Part shown: one piece after another, positions 38,494 through 52,003 of the stretch
How positions within the stretch are numbered: position 1 is the first letter of the stretch
Layout of the letters: every line of letters starts with the position of its first letter
DNA from: Nodosilinea sp. PGN35
GTDB lineage: Bacteria; Cyanobacteriota; Cyanobacteriia; Phormidesmidales; Phormidesmidaceae
Direction: 5' to 3'
Length of the DNA stretch: 64,000 nt
Assembly (NCBI RefSeq): GCF_029109325.1
Contig: NZ_JAQKQJ010000002.1
Coordinates: 124,001 to 188,000, forward strand
Notes under the pieces: generated by a model
Seen by the model: the letters and a program-made list of their open reading frames with translations, nothing else
Database searches by the model: none
What the model was told of the DNA's origin: nothing
Position numbers and translations under genes: made by a program

Positions 38494-40452
38494 CTAGTCG
38501 CGGGAAGCCGCCTGGGGCAGGGGAGTCAGGCGGTGAGCGGCCTCGTGGTACAGGCGGTCTAGGGTATGGCCATCGGTCGGGCAGGTGGCCACCCCCAGCT
38601 GTAGCGTCGGGTGCCCTGGACGGGAGGGCAGCCTGGGCATTCCTTGCGCCAGGGGTGGCCCCAGGGCCCTGTAGGGGCAATCCCAGGCGGGGGCGAGCGC
38701 TGCGATCAAAACCTCCTGGGCTCCCCAGCGGGCGATCGCATCGCCCCGGCGCGTCAGAGTCGGCAGCACCGCCGCCAGGGCTGCCATCCAGTCTTTGATC
38801 CCGTTCCCGTCGGCCTCCTCGGAGAGCGTCGGCTCAGGGCTGAGGTGCAGCAGCACCAGGCTGAGGGGCTGGCAGTGGCGGTGGGCCAGGTGCAGCAGCA
38901 GGTCGATCTCAATGGTGCCCTTGCGGCGGTTGGCCAGGCCGGTGAGGGGGTCGGTACCCGCCAGGGTTTGCAGCAGCCGCCCTCGCTCCAGCCGCTGAAA
39001 CAGGCGGTTGACCAACTCCGGCTCCAGAATGGGCTTGGGCAGATAGTCATCGGCCCCGGCCTGGTAGAGCTCGTAGACGGCGGCGGGGTCGCGGCAGGCG
39101 GTGAGAAACAAAATCGGCAGGGTTTGCCAGCGCTCCCGCTGGCGCAGCTGACGGCAAAGGGCTACGCCAGACAGGTGGGGCATTTCCAGATCGAGCAGCA
39201 CCAGATCGGGAGGATTGCTCTCCAGGGCGGCCCAGGTCTGGCGCGGGTCGTTGAGGGGGGTGACATCGAGGCCCCAGGGGGGCAGCAAATGCTGGAGCTG
39301 GGCCAAAATTAGCGGGTCGTCGTCGATGGCCAGCACTCGCTGGCGGGGGGCGCTGGGCTGAGGGGGGCCGGGCTGGGGAACCACCGGCACCAGGGGCAAC
39401 GGCGTTGAGCGGGGTTTTGGCCGGGGCGCTGGCTCTATGCCCAGCTGGGCTTCGAGCTGGTCAACCAGGGCGACAAAGTCGGCTCCCTGGGCGACCTTGG
39501 GCTGCTGTAACCAGTCTTCCACCTGGCGGGCCAGGTGTGACCCCTCGGCAAAGCCAAACAGCCCCAGGGAACCGGCCAGTTTGTGGGCCGCCGCCCGCGC
39601 CGCCGCCAGAACATCCTCCGCCAGGGGCGGGGTGTTTAGGCCGGTAGCCGCCCGGCGCAGGGCCGCCAGGCGATCGCCAACTACGGGGCGAAACTGGTCG
39701 AAGGCGGCGATCGCCGCCGCCCGCGCCGCCTCTGCCCGCGCCTGGTCGGCCTCGGGAGCGGCGGTCGCCGATGCCGGGGACGGTGCCGGGCGCAGGCGGT
39801 AGCCCATGCTGTAGACATTTTCGATCGGGTTGTCAACTCCAGCCTGCTTGAGCTTGCGCCGCAGCCGCTTGATGTGGGTGCGAATAGTCTCTTCCCCGGG
39901 GGTATCGTCGGCACTCCACAGCCGCTCCAGCAGTACGGTGTTGCTAAAAATGCGGTCGGGGTGTCGCAGCAGCAGTTCGAGCAGACCGTATTCCTTGGGG
40001 GAGAGCACCACTGTCTCGCCGTTTACCGTCACCAGGCCGCTGTTGGGGTCGAGCTGAAGTCGCCCCCAGCTCAGGATAGGGCTACTCACCGCAGTTGGGC
40101 GGCGCAGCAGGGCTCGCAGGCGGGCGGTGAGTTCGGCCAGGGTGTAGGGCTTAACCAGGTAGTCGTCGGCCCCGGCGTTTAGCCCCGTCACCTTGTCGGT
40201 GCTGCTGCTGCGCCCCGTCAGCAGCAAGATTGCTCCGCTGTAGCCCGTCTGGCGCAGGCGCAGGCAGAGGGACAGTCCGTCCAACCCCGGCAGGTCGATG
40301 TCTAAGACAATCAGATCGTAGGGGGCTGCCTGGGCGTACTCCCAGCCCATGAGGCCGTCGGTGGTGGTGTCTACCACGTAGTTTTGGGCCACCAGATCAC
40401 TGGTCAGGCGCTCGACTAAGACCTCATCGTCATCGACTAAAAGAATTTTCAT
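38494..40452 (-). CDS. Multi-domain response regulator REC-wHTH-Hpt-REC-degenerate GGDEF
   Basis: The 652 residues read in order: OmpR-type receiver (1-118; LIVLDIDLPGLDG), winged-helix DNA-binding domain (about 125-222; ETIRTHIKRLRRKL, ending VYSMGYRLRP), histidine phosphotransfer domain (about 250-345; AAAHKLAGSLGLFG), second receiver (about 372-490; LVLLDLEMPHLSG), and a GGDEF-like domain starting TDPLTGLANRR. In the last, the catalytic GGDEF is replaced by WGAQE, so it cannot be an active cyclase. The protein can bind DNA and take part in a phosphorelay. It heads the minus-strand group down to the HisKA-EAL gene. Confidence 0.9.
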   Translation of the reverse strand: MKILLVDDDEVLVERLTSDLVAQNYVVDTTTDGLMGWEYAQAAPYDLIVLDIDLPGLDGLSLCLRLRQTGYSGAILLLTGRSSSTDKVTGLNAGADDYLVKPYTLAELTARLRALLRRPTAVSSPILSWGRLQLDPNSGLVTVNGETVVLSPKEYGLLELLLRHPDRIFSNTVLLERLWSADDTPGEETIRTHIKRLRRKLKQAGVDNPIENVYSMGYRLRPAPSPASATAAPEADQARAEAARAAAIAAFDQFRPVVGDRLAALRRAATGLNTPPLAEDVLAAARAAAHKLAGSLGLFGFAEGSHLARQVEDWLQQPKVAQGADFVALVDQLEAQLGIEPAPRPKPRSTPLPLVPVVPQPGPPQPSAPRQRVLAIDDDPLILAQLQHLLPPWGLDVTPLNDPRQTWAALESNPPDLVLLDLEMPHLSGVALCRQLRQRERWQTLPILFLTACRDPAAVYELYQAGADDYLPKPILEPELVNRLFQRLERGRLLQTLAGTDPLTGLANRRKGTIEIDLLLHLAHRHCQPLSLVLLHLSPEPTLSEEADGNGIKDWMAALAAVLPTLTRRGDAIARWGAQEVLIAALAPAWDCPYRALGPPLAQGMPRLPSRPGHPTLQLGVATCPTDGHTLDRLYHEAAHRLTPLPQAASRD

Positions 40453-40829
40453 CGTGCCTCAAGCGTCGCCGGAGCTCTGTCTAAAGTGCCCGAGGCGATC
40501 GCCCTATTCTCCAGGGTAGTAGCGGGCTCGCTCGATTTTACCGCCGTCCTGCCCCGCGATCGCCCCGCCGCGCTCTTCCTGTTCCCCTCTTCACTCTTCC
40601 CTGCTTCCCCCTTTATCTCTTCTCCCCTTACCCCTCCCCCCGGCCAACGGGGGCCCCGTCCCCCCTCCCCCCGGCCAATGGCCTGGCTATCCTAGAAAAA
40701 CCAGGTCAAAAGCTATCTGGCCCGAGTCTAATGGCTTGCCCTCGCCCTGGAGCACCTGCCCTGGAGCACCTGCCCTGGAGCACCTGATTTACCCACCGTG
40801 TGAGTTAAAGCTCAGCGAGATGGGGAACC
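40453..40829. other. Intergenic region between divergent signalling genes
   Basis: 377 bp with no supported gene. It contains a C-rich low-complexity run with CCCCCCGGCCAA twice (near 40636 and 40667) and the 14-bp triple repeat at 40744. Promoters for both the multi-domain regulator and the large hybrid kinase must lie here. Confidence 0.4.
40744..40785. repeat. Three perfect 14-bp tandem repeats upstream of a hybrid kinase
   Basis: GCCCTGGAGCACCT at 40744-40757, 40758-40771 and 40772-40785, identical in all three units. They end 44 bp before the kinase start codon. They could be a protein-binding array or a recent slippage expansion. Confidence 0.8.
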
Positions 40830-45071
<4,242 letters not shown>

Positions 45072-45221
45072 AGGGGGCTGCGTCGACAGGGGCTAGCCGG
45101 TGGGCCGACCGATATCAGCGCTCGGTCACCCCACCCCCCGGGCGAAGACGTGGGGAAAACCATGGGACGAACTACAGAATGGAGAGGAAACAGTGGGTAC
45201 GATCAAGCGCGGAGGTAACCT

Positions 45222-46349
45222 ATGACCTCTCCTGACGATGGGGTTGTCAAGGGCGATATTTTAATTGTTGACGATACCCCCGACAACCTGCGCCTGCTCT
45301 CGGCCATCCTAGGACGGCATCAGCTGGGGGTGCGCAAGGCGCTGACCGGTCAGTGGGCGATCGCCGCCGCCCAGGCCGCCCCGCCCGACCTGATTTTGCT
45401 CGACATCAAAATGCCGGAGATGAGCGGCTACGAGGTCTGCCAGCGGCTCAAGGCCGACCCCGCAACCGAGGGGATTCCCGTGATTTTTATCAGCGCCCTC
45501 GACGATGCCATCGACAAGGTGAAGGCCTTTGCCGCCGGAGGGGCTGACTACATTACCAAGCCCTTTCAGGAGGCGGAGGTGCTGGCCCGCATCGCCCACC
45601 AGCTAGAGCTGCGGCGGCTCCAGGCGCGGCTGGTGGCCCAAAACGACGAGCTGGTGCGCTCCAACCGCGAGCTGGAGCAGTTTGCCTCGGTGGTCTCCCA
45701 CGACTTGCAGCAGCCCCTGCAAAGCATTTTGGGCTACACCAAGCTGATTGGCCTCACCTGCCCCACGGTGCGGCAGTCGCCCGCCCAGCCCTACCTGGAG
45801 AATATTCTCGAAGCCAGCGGGCGCATGCAGCAGATGATTCAAGACTGGCTGGCCTACGCCCAGGCGGGGCAGGCCCAGCCCAGCTTTGCCCCGGTCGATG
45901 GCAATGCCCTGCTCGACCAGGTAATTCTCAATCTCAAGGTGGCCCTGGGCGAAAGCGGGGCGGAGCTGCACTACGGCGATCTGCCCACCGTGATGGGCAG
46001 CGAAGTACAGCTGATGCAGCTGTTTCAAAACCTGATCAGCAACGCGCTGAAGTTTGCCCGCGCCGATGCGGTGCCCCAGATCACGCTGTCGGTAGAGCCG
46101 CAGCCCCAGGGCTGGCGGTTTGGCGTCCACGACAACGGCATTGGCATTGAGGCAGAACACCTGGGGCAAATTTTTGAGGCCTTTCATCGCCTCCACGCGG
46201 CCCAGAGCTACCCCGGCAGCGGCATTGGTCTGGCCACCTGCCAAAAAATTGTCGAGCGCCACGGGGGCCGCATCTGGGCCGAGTCGCAGCCGGGCCGGGG
46301 CAGCACCTTCTATTTCACCCTGCGGGCGGTGCCCGCCGGGGACAGCTAG
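45222..46349 (+). CDS. REC-HisKA-HATPase sensor kinase
   Basis: The 375-residue protein starts with a receiver (about 10-125; LILLDIKMPEMSG, KPFQ) joined by a coiled coil (LRRLQARLVAQNDELVRSN) to a HisKA of the phytochrome/bacteriophytochrome subtype (SVVSHDLQQPLQSILGY) and HATPase (LISNALKFA, VHDNGIGIE). A kinase controlled by its own receiver is common in cyanobacterial phosphorelays. GGAGGT nine bases before the ATG is a strong ribosome-binding site. It lies 34 bp ahead of the next kinase gene, so the two are probably one operon. Confidence 0.93.
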   Translation: MTSPDDGVVKGDILIVDDTPDNLRLLSAILGRHQLGVRKALTGQWAIAAAQAAPPDLILLDIKMPEMSGYEVCQRLKADPATEGIPVIFISALDDAIDKVKAFAAGGADYITKPFQEAEVLARIAHQLELRRLQARLVAQNDELVRSNRELEQFASVVSHDLQQPLQSILGYTKLIGLTCPTVRQSPAQPYLENILEASGRMQQMIQDWLAYAQAGQAQPSFAPVDGNALLDQVILNLKVALGESGAELHYGDLPTVMGSEVQLMQLFQNLISNALKFARADAVPQITLSVEPQPQGWRFGVHDNGIGIEAEHLGQIFEAFHRLHAAQSYPGSGIGLATCQKIVERHGGRIWAESQPGRGSTFYFTLRAVPAGDS

Positions 46350-46383
46350 CATCATTTTTCTGCCCCCGCTGCTGGAGCCTCCT

Positions 46384-49300
46384 ATGAGTTCGCCCACTCT
46401 GTTCTGCTGTGTCGATGCGCCTGCGGATCTGGCCACCCGCCTGACCGCTGAATTTCCAGACTGTCGGGTGGCGCTGGCGACCACGCGACCGGCGGCGGCG
46501 GCCTGGCTGGAGCAGCTGAGCCCTGGGTCGGTAGCGGTGGCGATCGCCGCCCACAGCTGGCTCGGCACCCCAGAGCTGACCACCCTCTGCGATCGCTTTC
46601 CCCAGGCGCTGCTGGTGGTGCTCGACCCGGTGACCCCCCAGGGCAAACCCTTCGACGCCGACTTTTCTGGGCCAATCTACCGTCGCCTGCCCGGTTCCGG
46701 CCCCGAGGCCGAGCTGATGTTTACGGTGACCGCCGCCCTGGCCTACTACCGCCAGGGGCAGCAGCTGGCGGCGGGGCAGATCGCCCTGGCGGAGGCCCAT
46801 CGCCAGCTAGAAGGCCTGCAAAGGCAGATGTCGGCCCTCATGGTGCAGCTTGACTGGGGCCTGGCCAGCGCCAGCGATCGCGCCCAGACCGAGCAGGCCC
46901 TGCGGCGCAGCCAGAGCAGCCTGGCCGAGGCCCAGCGCATCGCCCATCTGGGCAGCTGGGAGTTTGACCTGGCCAGCCAGACCATCACCTGGTCGGCGGA
47001 GCTGTTTCGCATCTACGGGCTCGACCCCGCCCAGGGTGCGCCCAGCTACGACCAGTGGCGGCAGAGCATTCCCCCGGAGGATTGGCCGCCCCTGGAGGTG
47101 GCGATTGAGCGGGCGATCGCCGCCGGGGTCTCCTACGAGGTGGAGCACCGCATTGTTCGCCCCGACGGCTCGGTGCGCTACATTTTGGGCCGGGGTGAGA
47201 TGGTCTACAACGACCAGGGCCAGGGGGTGCAGCTGCGAGGCACCGGCCAAGACTGCACCGAGGCCAAGCTGGCCGAGCTGGCCCTGCGCCAGAGTGAGGC
47301 CCAGAAGCAGTCTATTCTCTCGGCGATGCCCGACCTGATGGTGGTGGTCAACGCCCAGGGGCAGTACATGGAGGTGGCCTACAACCGCTTTACCGGCGAG
47401 CTGCTGCCCGCAGCGGCCCAGAGAATGGTGGGCATCTACGTGGTCGATGCGCTGCCTGCTGCGGTGGCCGAGCGGTGGCTGAAGGCGATCGCGCGCACCC
47501 TGGCCACCCACACCCCCCAGGTATTTGAGCAGCAGCTCAGCTTTGGCGATCGCCGCCAGCACGAGGTGGTGCGCATGGTGCCCTACCAGAGCGATCAGGT
47601 GCTGGTGCTGGTGCGCGACATCAGCGACCGACAGCGCATCCTGCAAGACATGCGTCGCCACCGCGACCTGCGGGAGGCCATCTTCAACGAATCGACCGAC
47701 GCCCTGTTTCTCGTCGATCGCCAGACGGATTTAATTCTCGACTGTAACCACCGGGCGGTGGTTTTGTTTGAGGCCGACAGCGGCGATCGCCTGTGCCAGC
47801 GGCGCGGCAACAGCCTCCAGTGCCAGCCCTTTAGCGAGGCCGAGCTGGCGGCGGCCCGCCAGGAGATGGCCGAGCGCGGCTTCTGGAGTGCCGAGGTCGA
47901 GTACCTGACCCTCAGGGGGCAGCGGTTTTGGGGCAACCTGGCCGCCAAACCCATCGCCGTGGCCGACACCCCCATGCTGCTGGTGCGGGTGACCGATATC
48001 ACCCCCAGCAAGCGGATTGAGGCCGCCCTCCAGGAGAGCGAGGCTCGCTTTCGGCAGCTGGCGGAGACGGTGCGGGAGGGCTTTTTTGTCTTCGACGCCA
48101 TCGCGCGGCGCTACGAGTACCTCAACCCGGCCTACCGGGCCATGATAGGAACCGGCACGACCCTGCCCCAAGACCGCAGCCACTGGCTCGATCGGGTACA
48201 TCCTGACGATCGCGATCGCATGGCCGCCGCCGCTGCCCGACAGCTTGAGGGTGAGACCACCGACCACGAGTACCGCTACCTGCACCCCGACGGCACGGTG
48301 CGCTGGCTGCGCTCCCAGGGCTACCCGATTCAGACTCCGGCGGGCGCAGTCGTGCGCGTGGTGGGCACAGTCGAAGACATCACCGAGCGCAAACGGGGCG
48401 AAGCCCAACGCCAGCGCGCCGAGCTGGCCCTAGAGCAGGCCGAAGAGCGCTACCGCCGGGCCACCCAGGCGGCCAGAGCGGGGGTGTGGGAACTCGACCT
48501 CGCCACCTATACCGGCTACCTCGACCCCAACCTCAAGGCGCTGGTGGGGTACGGCGACGACGAAATTGGCAACAGCCTAAATCAGTGGCTCACCCCAATC
48601 CATCCCGAGGATCGAGCCCCGCTGAGCGCTGCGATTCAGGCCTACCTGAGAGGCGAGACGGAGGAGTTTGTGGCCGAATACCGCATGCTGCACCGCAGCG
48701 GAGCGGTGATCTGGGTGCTGTCGCGGGGGGAACTGCGCCGCCAGGCCCAGGGCCAGCCCAGAACCTTTCTGGGCACCTCCACCGACATCACCCGTCTCAA
48801 GCAGGTGGAGCTGGCTCTCAAGCAGCTCAACGAAGAGCTAGAACAGCGGGTACAGCAGCGCACCCAGGCCCTACAAACCCTGGCTACCATAGTGGAAAAT
48901 AGCACCGACTTGATCGGCACGGCCAGCCTGGATGGGGTGGCCCTCTACCTGAACCCCGCCGGGCAGCGCCTGCTGGGGTTAGCGCATGAATCCATCGCCG
49001 GTCGCCCCATCAAAAGCTTTTTGAGTGCCGCCACGCTGCCCCAGTTTGAGCAGGAGGTGCTGCCCACCCTGATGGCCGAGGGGGTGTGGCGGGGGGAGGC
49101 GAGCTTTTGCCACCTCCAGAGCGGGGCGGCGATCGCCGTTGAGCAGGAGCTGTTTTTGGTCAAAGACCCCGACACCAATGCCCCCCTGCGCATTGCCACA
49201 ATCTGCCGCGATATGGGCGATCGCAAACGGGCCGAGCAGGCGCTCAAAGCCAGCGAAGAACGGTTTCGGGCCACCTTTGAGCAGGCCGCCGTGGGCATGG

Positions 49301-51915
49301 TGCAGGCCGATTTGACCGGCTGCCTGGTCAAGGTGAACCAGACCTTCTGCGACCTGCTGGGCTATGCCCCGGCGGAACTGGAGGGCAAGTCCTACGCCGA
49401 TATCACCCACCCCGCCGATCTCCAGGCGGATCGCGCCAATGTGGAGGAGCTGCTGGCCGGCACCACCCCCAGCTTCACCATGGAAAAGCGCTACCTGCGC
49501 TGCGATCGCACCGTCGTCTGGGTCAACCTGGCCGTCACGCTGATCCGCGACGGGGCGGGTCAGCCCCAGTACTTCATCGGCGTCGTCAACGACATCACCC
49601 AGCGCAAAACGGCGGAATTGGCCCTGCGCGAGAGTCAGCAGTTTAACCAGCGCATTACTGAAGCCACCCCCTACATCGTCTACATCTACGACCTCGACGC
49701 CCACGTCAACCTCTACTCCAACCGCGAGCTGACCGCTACTCTGGGCTATTCCCTAGACCACATCCGGGCCCTGGGCAACCAGATGCTGGCCACCCTGGTA
49801 CACCCCGACGACTTTGTCGAGTTGGCCCCGCTGTTTGAGCGCGTGCGGGCCGCCGCCGACGGCGAAGTGGTCGAGATTGAGTACCGCATGCGCCACAGCG
49901 ACGGCGGCTGGCGCTGGCTGCACGATCGCGTGGCGGTGTTTAAGCGCGATTCCCAGGGGCAAGCGGTGCAGAGCATCGGCATTGTCCAAGATATTACCGA
50001 GCGAAAACAGGCGCAGTTCGACCTGCGGGAGTCGCGCAACATGCTCAAACTGGTGCTCGACACCATTCCCCAGCGGGTGTTTTGGAAAGATCGACAGTCG
50101 CGGTTTTTGGGCTGCAACTCGGCCTTTGCCAGCGACTATCGCCTCACCCCAGACCAGGTGATCGGCAACACCGATCTCGACTTGCCCTGGGCTATCTACG
50201 GCGAGCAGTACCGGGCCGACGATGCCGCCGTGATGGCGGCTAAAACCCCCAGGCTGGGCTACGAAGAGCTGACCCACAGCGCCGACGGTGAGGCGATCTG
50301 GATTCGCACCAGCAAAATTCCCCTGACCAACACGCGGGGCGAGGTGATCGGCGTGCTGGGCTGCTACGAAGACATCAGCGATCGCAAACAGGTGGAAGAG
50401 TCGCTGCGACAGCTCAACGCCGAGCTCGAGCAGCGGGTGCAGGAGCGCACCGGGGAACTTGAGCAGGCCGTCCAGGTGGCCGAGGCGGCGAACCTGGCCA
50501 AGAGCACCTTTTTGGCCAATATGAGCCACGAGCTGCGCACCCCTCTCAACGCCATTCTCGGCTTTGCCCAACTGGTGGCCCGCGACGAGCACCTCAGCGG
50601 CGACCACCGCCAGGCCCTGGCCATCATCAACCGCAGCGGTGAGCACCTGCTGATGCTGATCAACGACATTCTCGAAATGGCAAAAATCGAGGCGGGCCAG
50701 GTCAGCCTCAACGCCGCCAGCTTTGACCTCGACGCGCTGCTCAACACCCTGGGCGACATGCTCTACCTGCGCGCCCAGGACAAGGGGCTGCGGCTGAGCA
50801 TCGATCGCCATCCCGCCCTGCCCAGGTACCTGGTGGCCGATCAGCCCAAGCTGCGCCAGGTGCTGATTAACCTGCTGGGCAACGCCATTAAATTTACCCC
50901 GGCGGGCGACGTCACTCTGCGGGTGGCCCCGGCCAGCGCCCTGGCCGCCCCGCCGCCGGGCAGCCCCCTGGCGGTGACCTTCGCCGTAGCCGACACCGGC
51001 ATTGGCATTGCCGCCGCCGACTGCGATCGCCTGTTTGAGCCCTTTGTGCAGGTCAACCAGGGGGCAGGCACCGGCCTGGGCCTGGCGATCAGTCGCCAGT
51101 TTGTGCAGATGCTGGGGGGCGACATTGGCGTTGAGAGCCAGCCGGGCCAGGGAGCTACCTTTACCTTCACCCTGACCCTGCCGGTGGCTGCCGGAGCCGA
51201 CTGCCCAACCGTACCGCCGCCCAGCCCGGTGACGGGCCTGGCCCCAGGGCAGCCCAGCTACCGAATTTTAGTCGTCGATGACGATGACACCCATCGGCAC
51301 CTGCTCAGCCAGGTGTTGCAGTCGGTGGGCTTTGCGGTGCAAGAGGCGGCCAATGGCCAGGCGGCCCTTGACCTCTGGCCCCAGTGGCAACCCCAGCTGA
51401 TCTGGCTCGACATGCGCATGCCCATCCTCAGCGGCCCCGAGACCGCCCGCGCGATTCGTGCCCAGGAGCGGAGCCAGGCCGCTGCGCCCACCGAGGAGCC
51501 CATCAAAATTATTGCCCTCACCGCCAACGCCTTCGAGGACGATCGCGCCCGCGCCCTGGAGTCTGGCTGTGATGACTTTGTGCGCAAGCCCTTTCAGCTC
51601 GATCATCTGCTGGCCAAGCTGGCGGAGCACCTGGGGGTGGAGTACACCTACGGCCCCGGCGGCTCTGCTACCGGCCAGCCCCAGACCCTGACCACCGAGG
51701 CGACGCTCGCCCTGCTGCGCGCCCTGCCCGCCCCGCTGCTGAGCGAGCTGCACCGGGCCACCCTGCGGCTCGACGGCGACCGGCTCGCCCAGCTGCTGCC
51801 CCAGATACCGGCGGCCCAAAGCCCCCTGGTGGGCTGGCTGACCCGGCAGATTGACGACTTTGCCTTTGACCTGCTCCACACCCTGCTGGAGCAGGCCCAA
51901 AGCGGGCCTGCCTAG
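46384..51915 (+). CDS. Giant hybrid histidine kinase with nine PAS domains
   Basis: The 1843-residue protein starts at ATG 46384 (MSSPTLFCCVD); the frame is open further upstream but overlaps the previous gene. The first 115 residues look like a receiver fold but have no phosphoacceptor Asp in the right place. Nine PAS units follow, recognisable by LRxSE...R linkers and closing DITxRK motifs, ending near residue 1350. Then come HisKA ([19 protein letters not shown]), HATPase ([19 protein letters not shown]), a receiver (LIWLDMRMPILSG) and a C-terminal helical region like the tail of the 40830 kinase. It is cytoplasmic. It probably senses several small ligands or redox states at once. Confidence 0.92.
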   Translation: MSSPTLFCCVDAPADLATRLTAEFPDCRVALATTRPAAAAWLEQLSPGSVAVAIAAHSWLGTPELTTLCDRFPQALLVVLDPVTPQGKPFDADFSGPIYRRLPGSGPEAELMFTVTAALAYYRQGQQLAAGQIALAEAHRQLEGLQRQMSALMVQLDWGLASASDRAQTEQALRRSQSSLAEAQRIAHLGSWEFDLASQTITWSAELFRIYGLDPAQGAPSYDQWRQSIPPEDWPPLEVAIERAIAAGVSYEVEHRIVRPDGSVRYILGRGEMVYNDQGQGVQLRGTGQDCTEAKLAELALRQSEAQKQSILSAMPDLMVVVNAQGQYMEVAYNRFTGELLPAAAQRMVGIYVVDALPAAVAERWLKAIARTLATHTPQVFEQQLSFGDRRQHEVVRMVPYQSDQVLVLVRDISDRQRILQDMRRHRDLREAIFNESTDALFLVDRQTDLILDCNHRAVVLFEADSGDRLCQRRGNSLQCQPFSEAELAAARQEMAERGFWSAEVEYLTLRGQRFWGNLAAKPIAVADTPMLLVRVTDITPSKRIEAALQESEARFRQLAETVREGFFVFDAIARRYEYLNPAYRAMIGTGTTLPQDRSHWLDRVHPDDRDRMAAAAARQLEGETTDHEYRYLHPDGTVRWLRSQGYPIQTPAGAVVRVVGTVEDITERKRGEAQRQRAELALEQAEERYRRATQAARAGVWELDLATYTGYLDPNLKALVGYGDDEIGNSLNQWLTPIHPEDRAPLSAAIQAYLRGETEEFVAEYRMLHRSGAVIWVLSRGELRRQAQGQPRTFLGTSTDITRLKQVELALKQLNEELEQRVQQRTQALQTLATIVENSTDLIGTASLDGVALYLNPAGQRLLGLAHESIAGRPIKSFLSAATLPQFEQEVLPTLMAEGVWRGEASFCHLQSGAAIAVEQELFLVKDPDTNAPLRIATICRDMGDRKRAEQALKASEERFRATFEQAAVGMVQADLTGCLVKVNQTFCDLLGYAPAELEGKSYADITHPADLQADRANVEELLAGTTPSFTMEKRYLRCDRTVVWVNLAVTLIRDGAGQPQYFIGVVNDITQRKTAELALRESQQFNQRITEATPYIVYIYDLDAHVNLYSNRELTATLGYSLDHIRALGNQMLATLVHPDDFVELAPLFERVRAAADGEVVEIEYRMRHSDGGWRWLHDRVAVFKRDSQGQAVQSIGIVQDITERKQAQFDLRESRNMLKLVLDTIPQRVFWKDRQSRFLGCNSAFASDYRLTPDQVIGNTDLDLPWAIYGEQYRADDAAVMAAKTPRLGYEELTHSADGEAIWIRTSKIPLTNTRGEVIGVLGCYEDISDRKQVEESLRQLNAELEQRVQERTGELEQAVQVAEAANLAKSTFLANMSHELRTPLNAILGFAQLVARDEHLSGDHRQALAIINRSGEHLLMLINDILEMAKIEAGQVSLNAASFDLDALLNTLGDMLYLRAQDKGLRLSIDRHPALPRYLVADQPKLRQVLINLLGNAIKFTPAGDVTLRVAPASALAAPPPGSPLAVTFAVADTGIGIAAADCDRLFEPFVQVNQGAGTGLGLAISRQFVQMLGGDIGVESQPGQGATFTFTLTLPVAAGADCPTVPPPSPVTGLAPGQPSYRILVVDDDDTHRHLLSQVLQSVGFAVQEAANGQAALDLWPQWQPQLIWLDMRMPILSGPETARAIRAQERSQAAAPTEEPIKIIALTANAFEDDRARALESGCDDFVRKPFQLDHLLAKLAEHLGVEYTYGPGGSATGQPQTLTTEATLALLRALPAPLLSELHRATLRLDGDRLAQLLPQIPAAQSPLVGWLTRQIDDFAFDLLHTLLEQAQSGPA

Positions 51916-52003
51916 CCGCGCCGCTGCACCAGCGCGGCGTCGGGCAATTTTTGGGCCCTGTTTTTAAGGCCCCATCGGGCACAGGGGGCGCTGGTGCTGG
52001 AAA

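Noticed and set aside
46120..46383. Upstream extension of the nine-PAS kinase gene
   Set aside because: It overlaps the HATPase region of the preceding kinase in another frame; ATG 46384 after the previous stop gives a sensible start.
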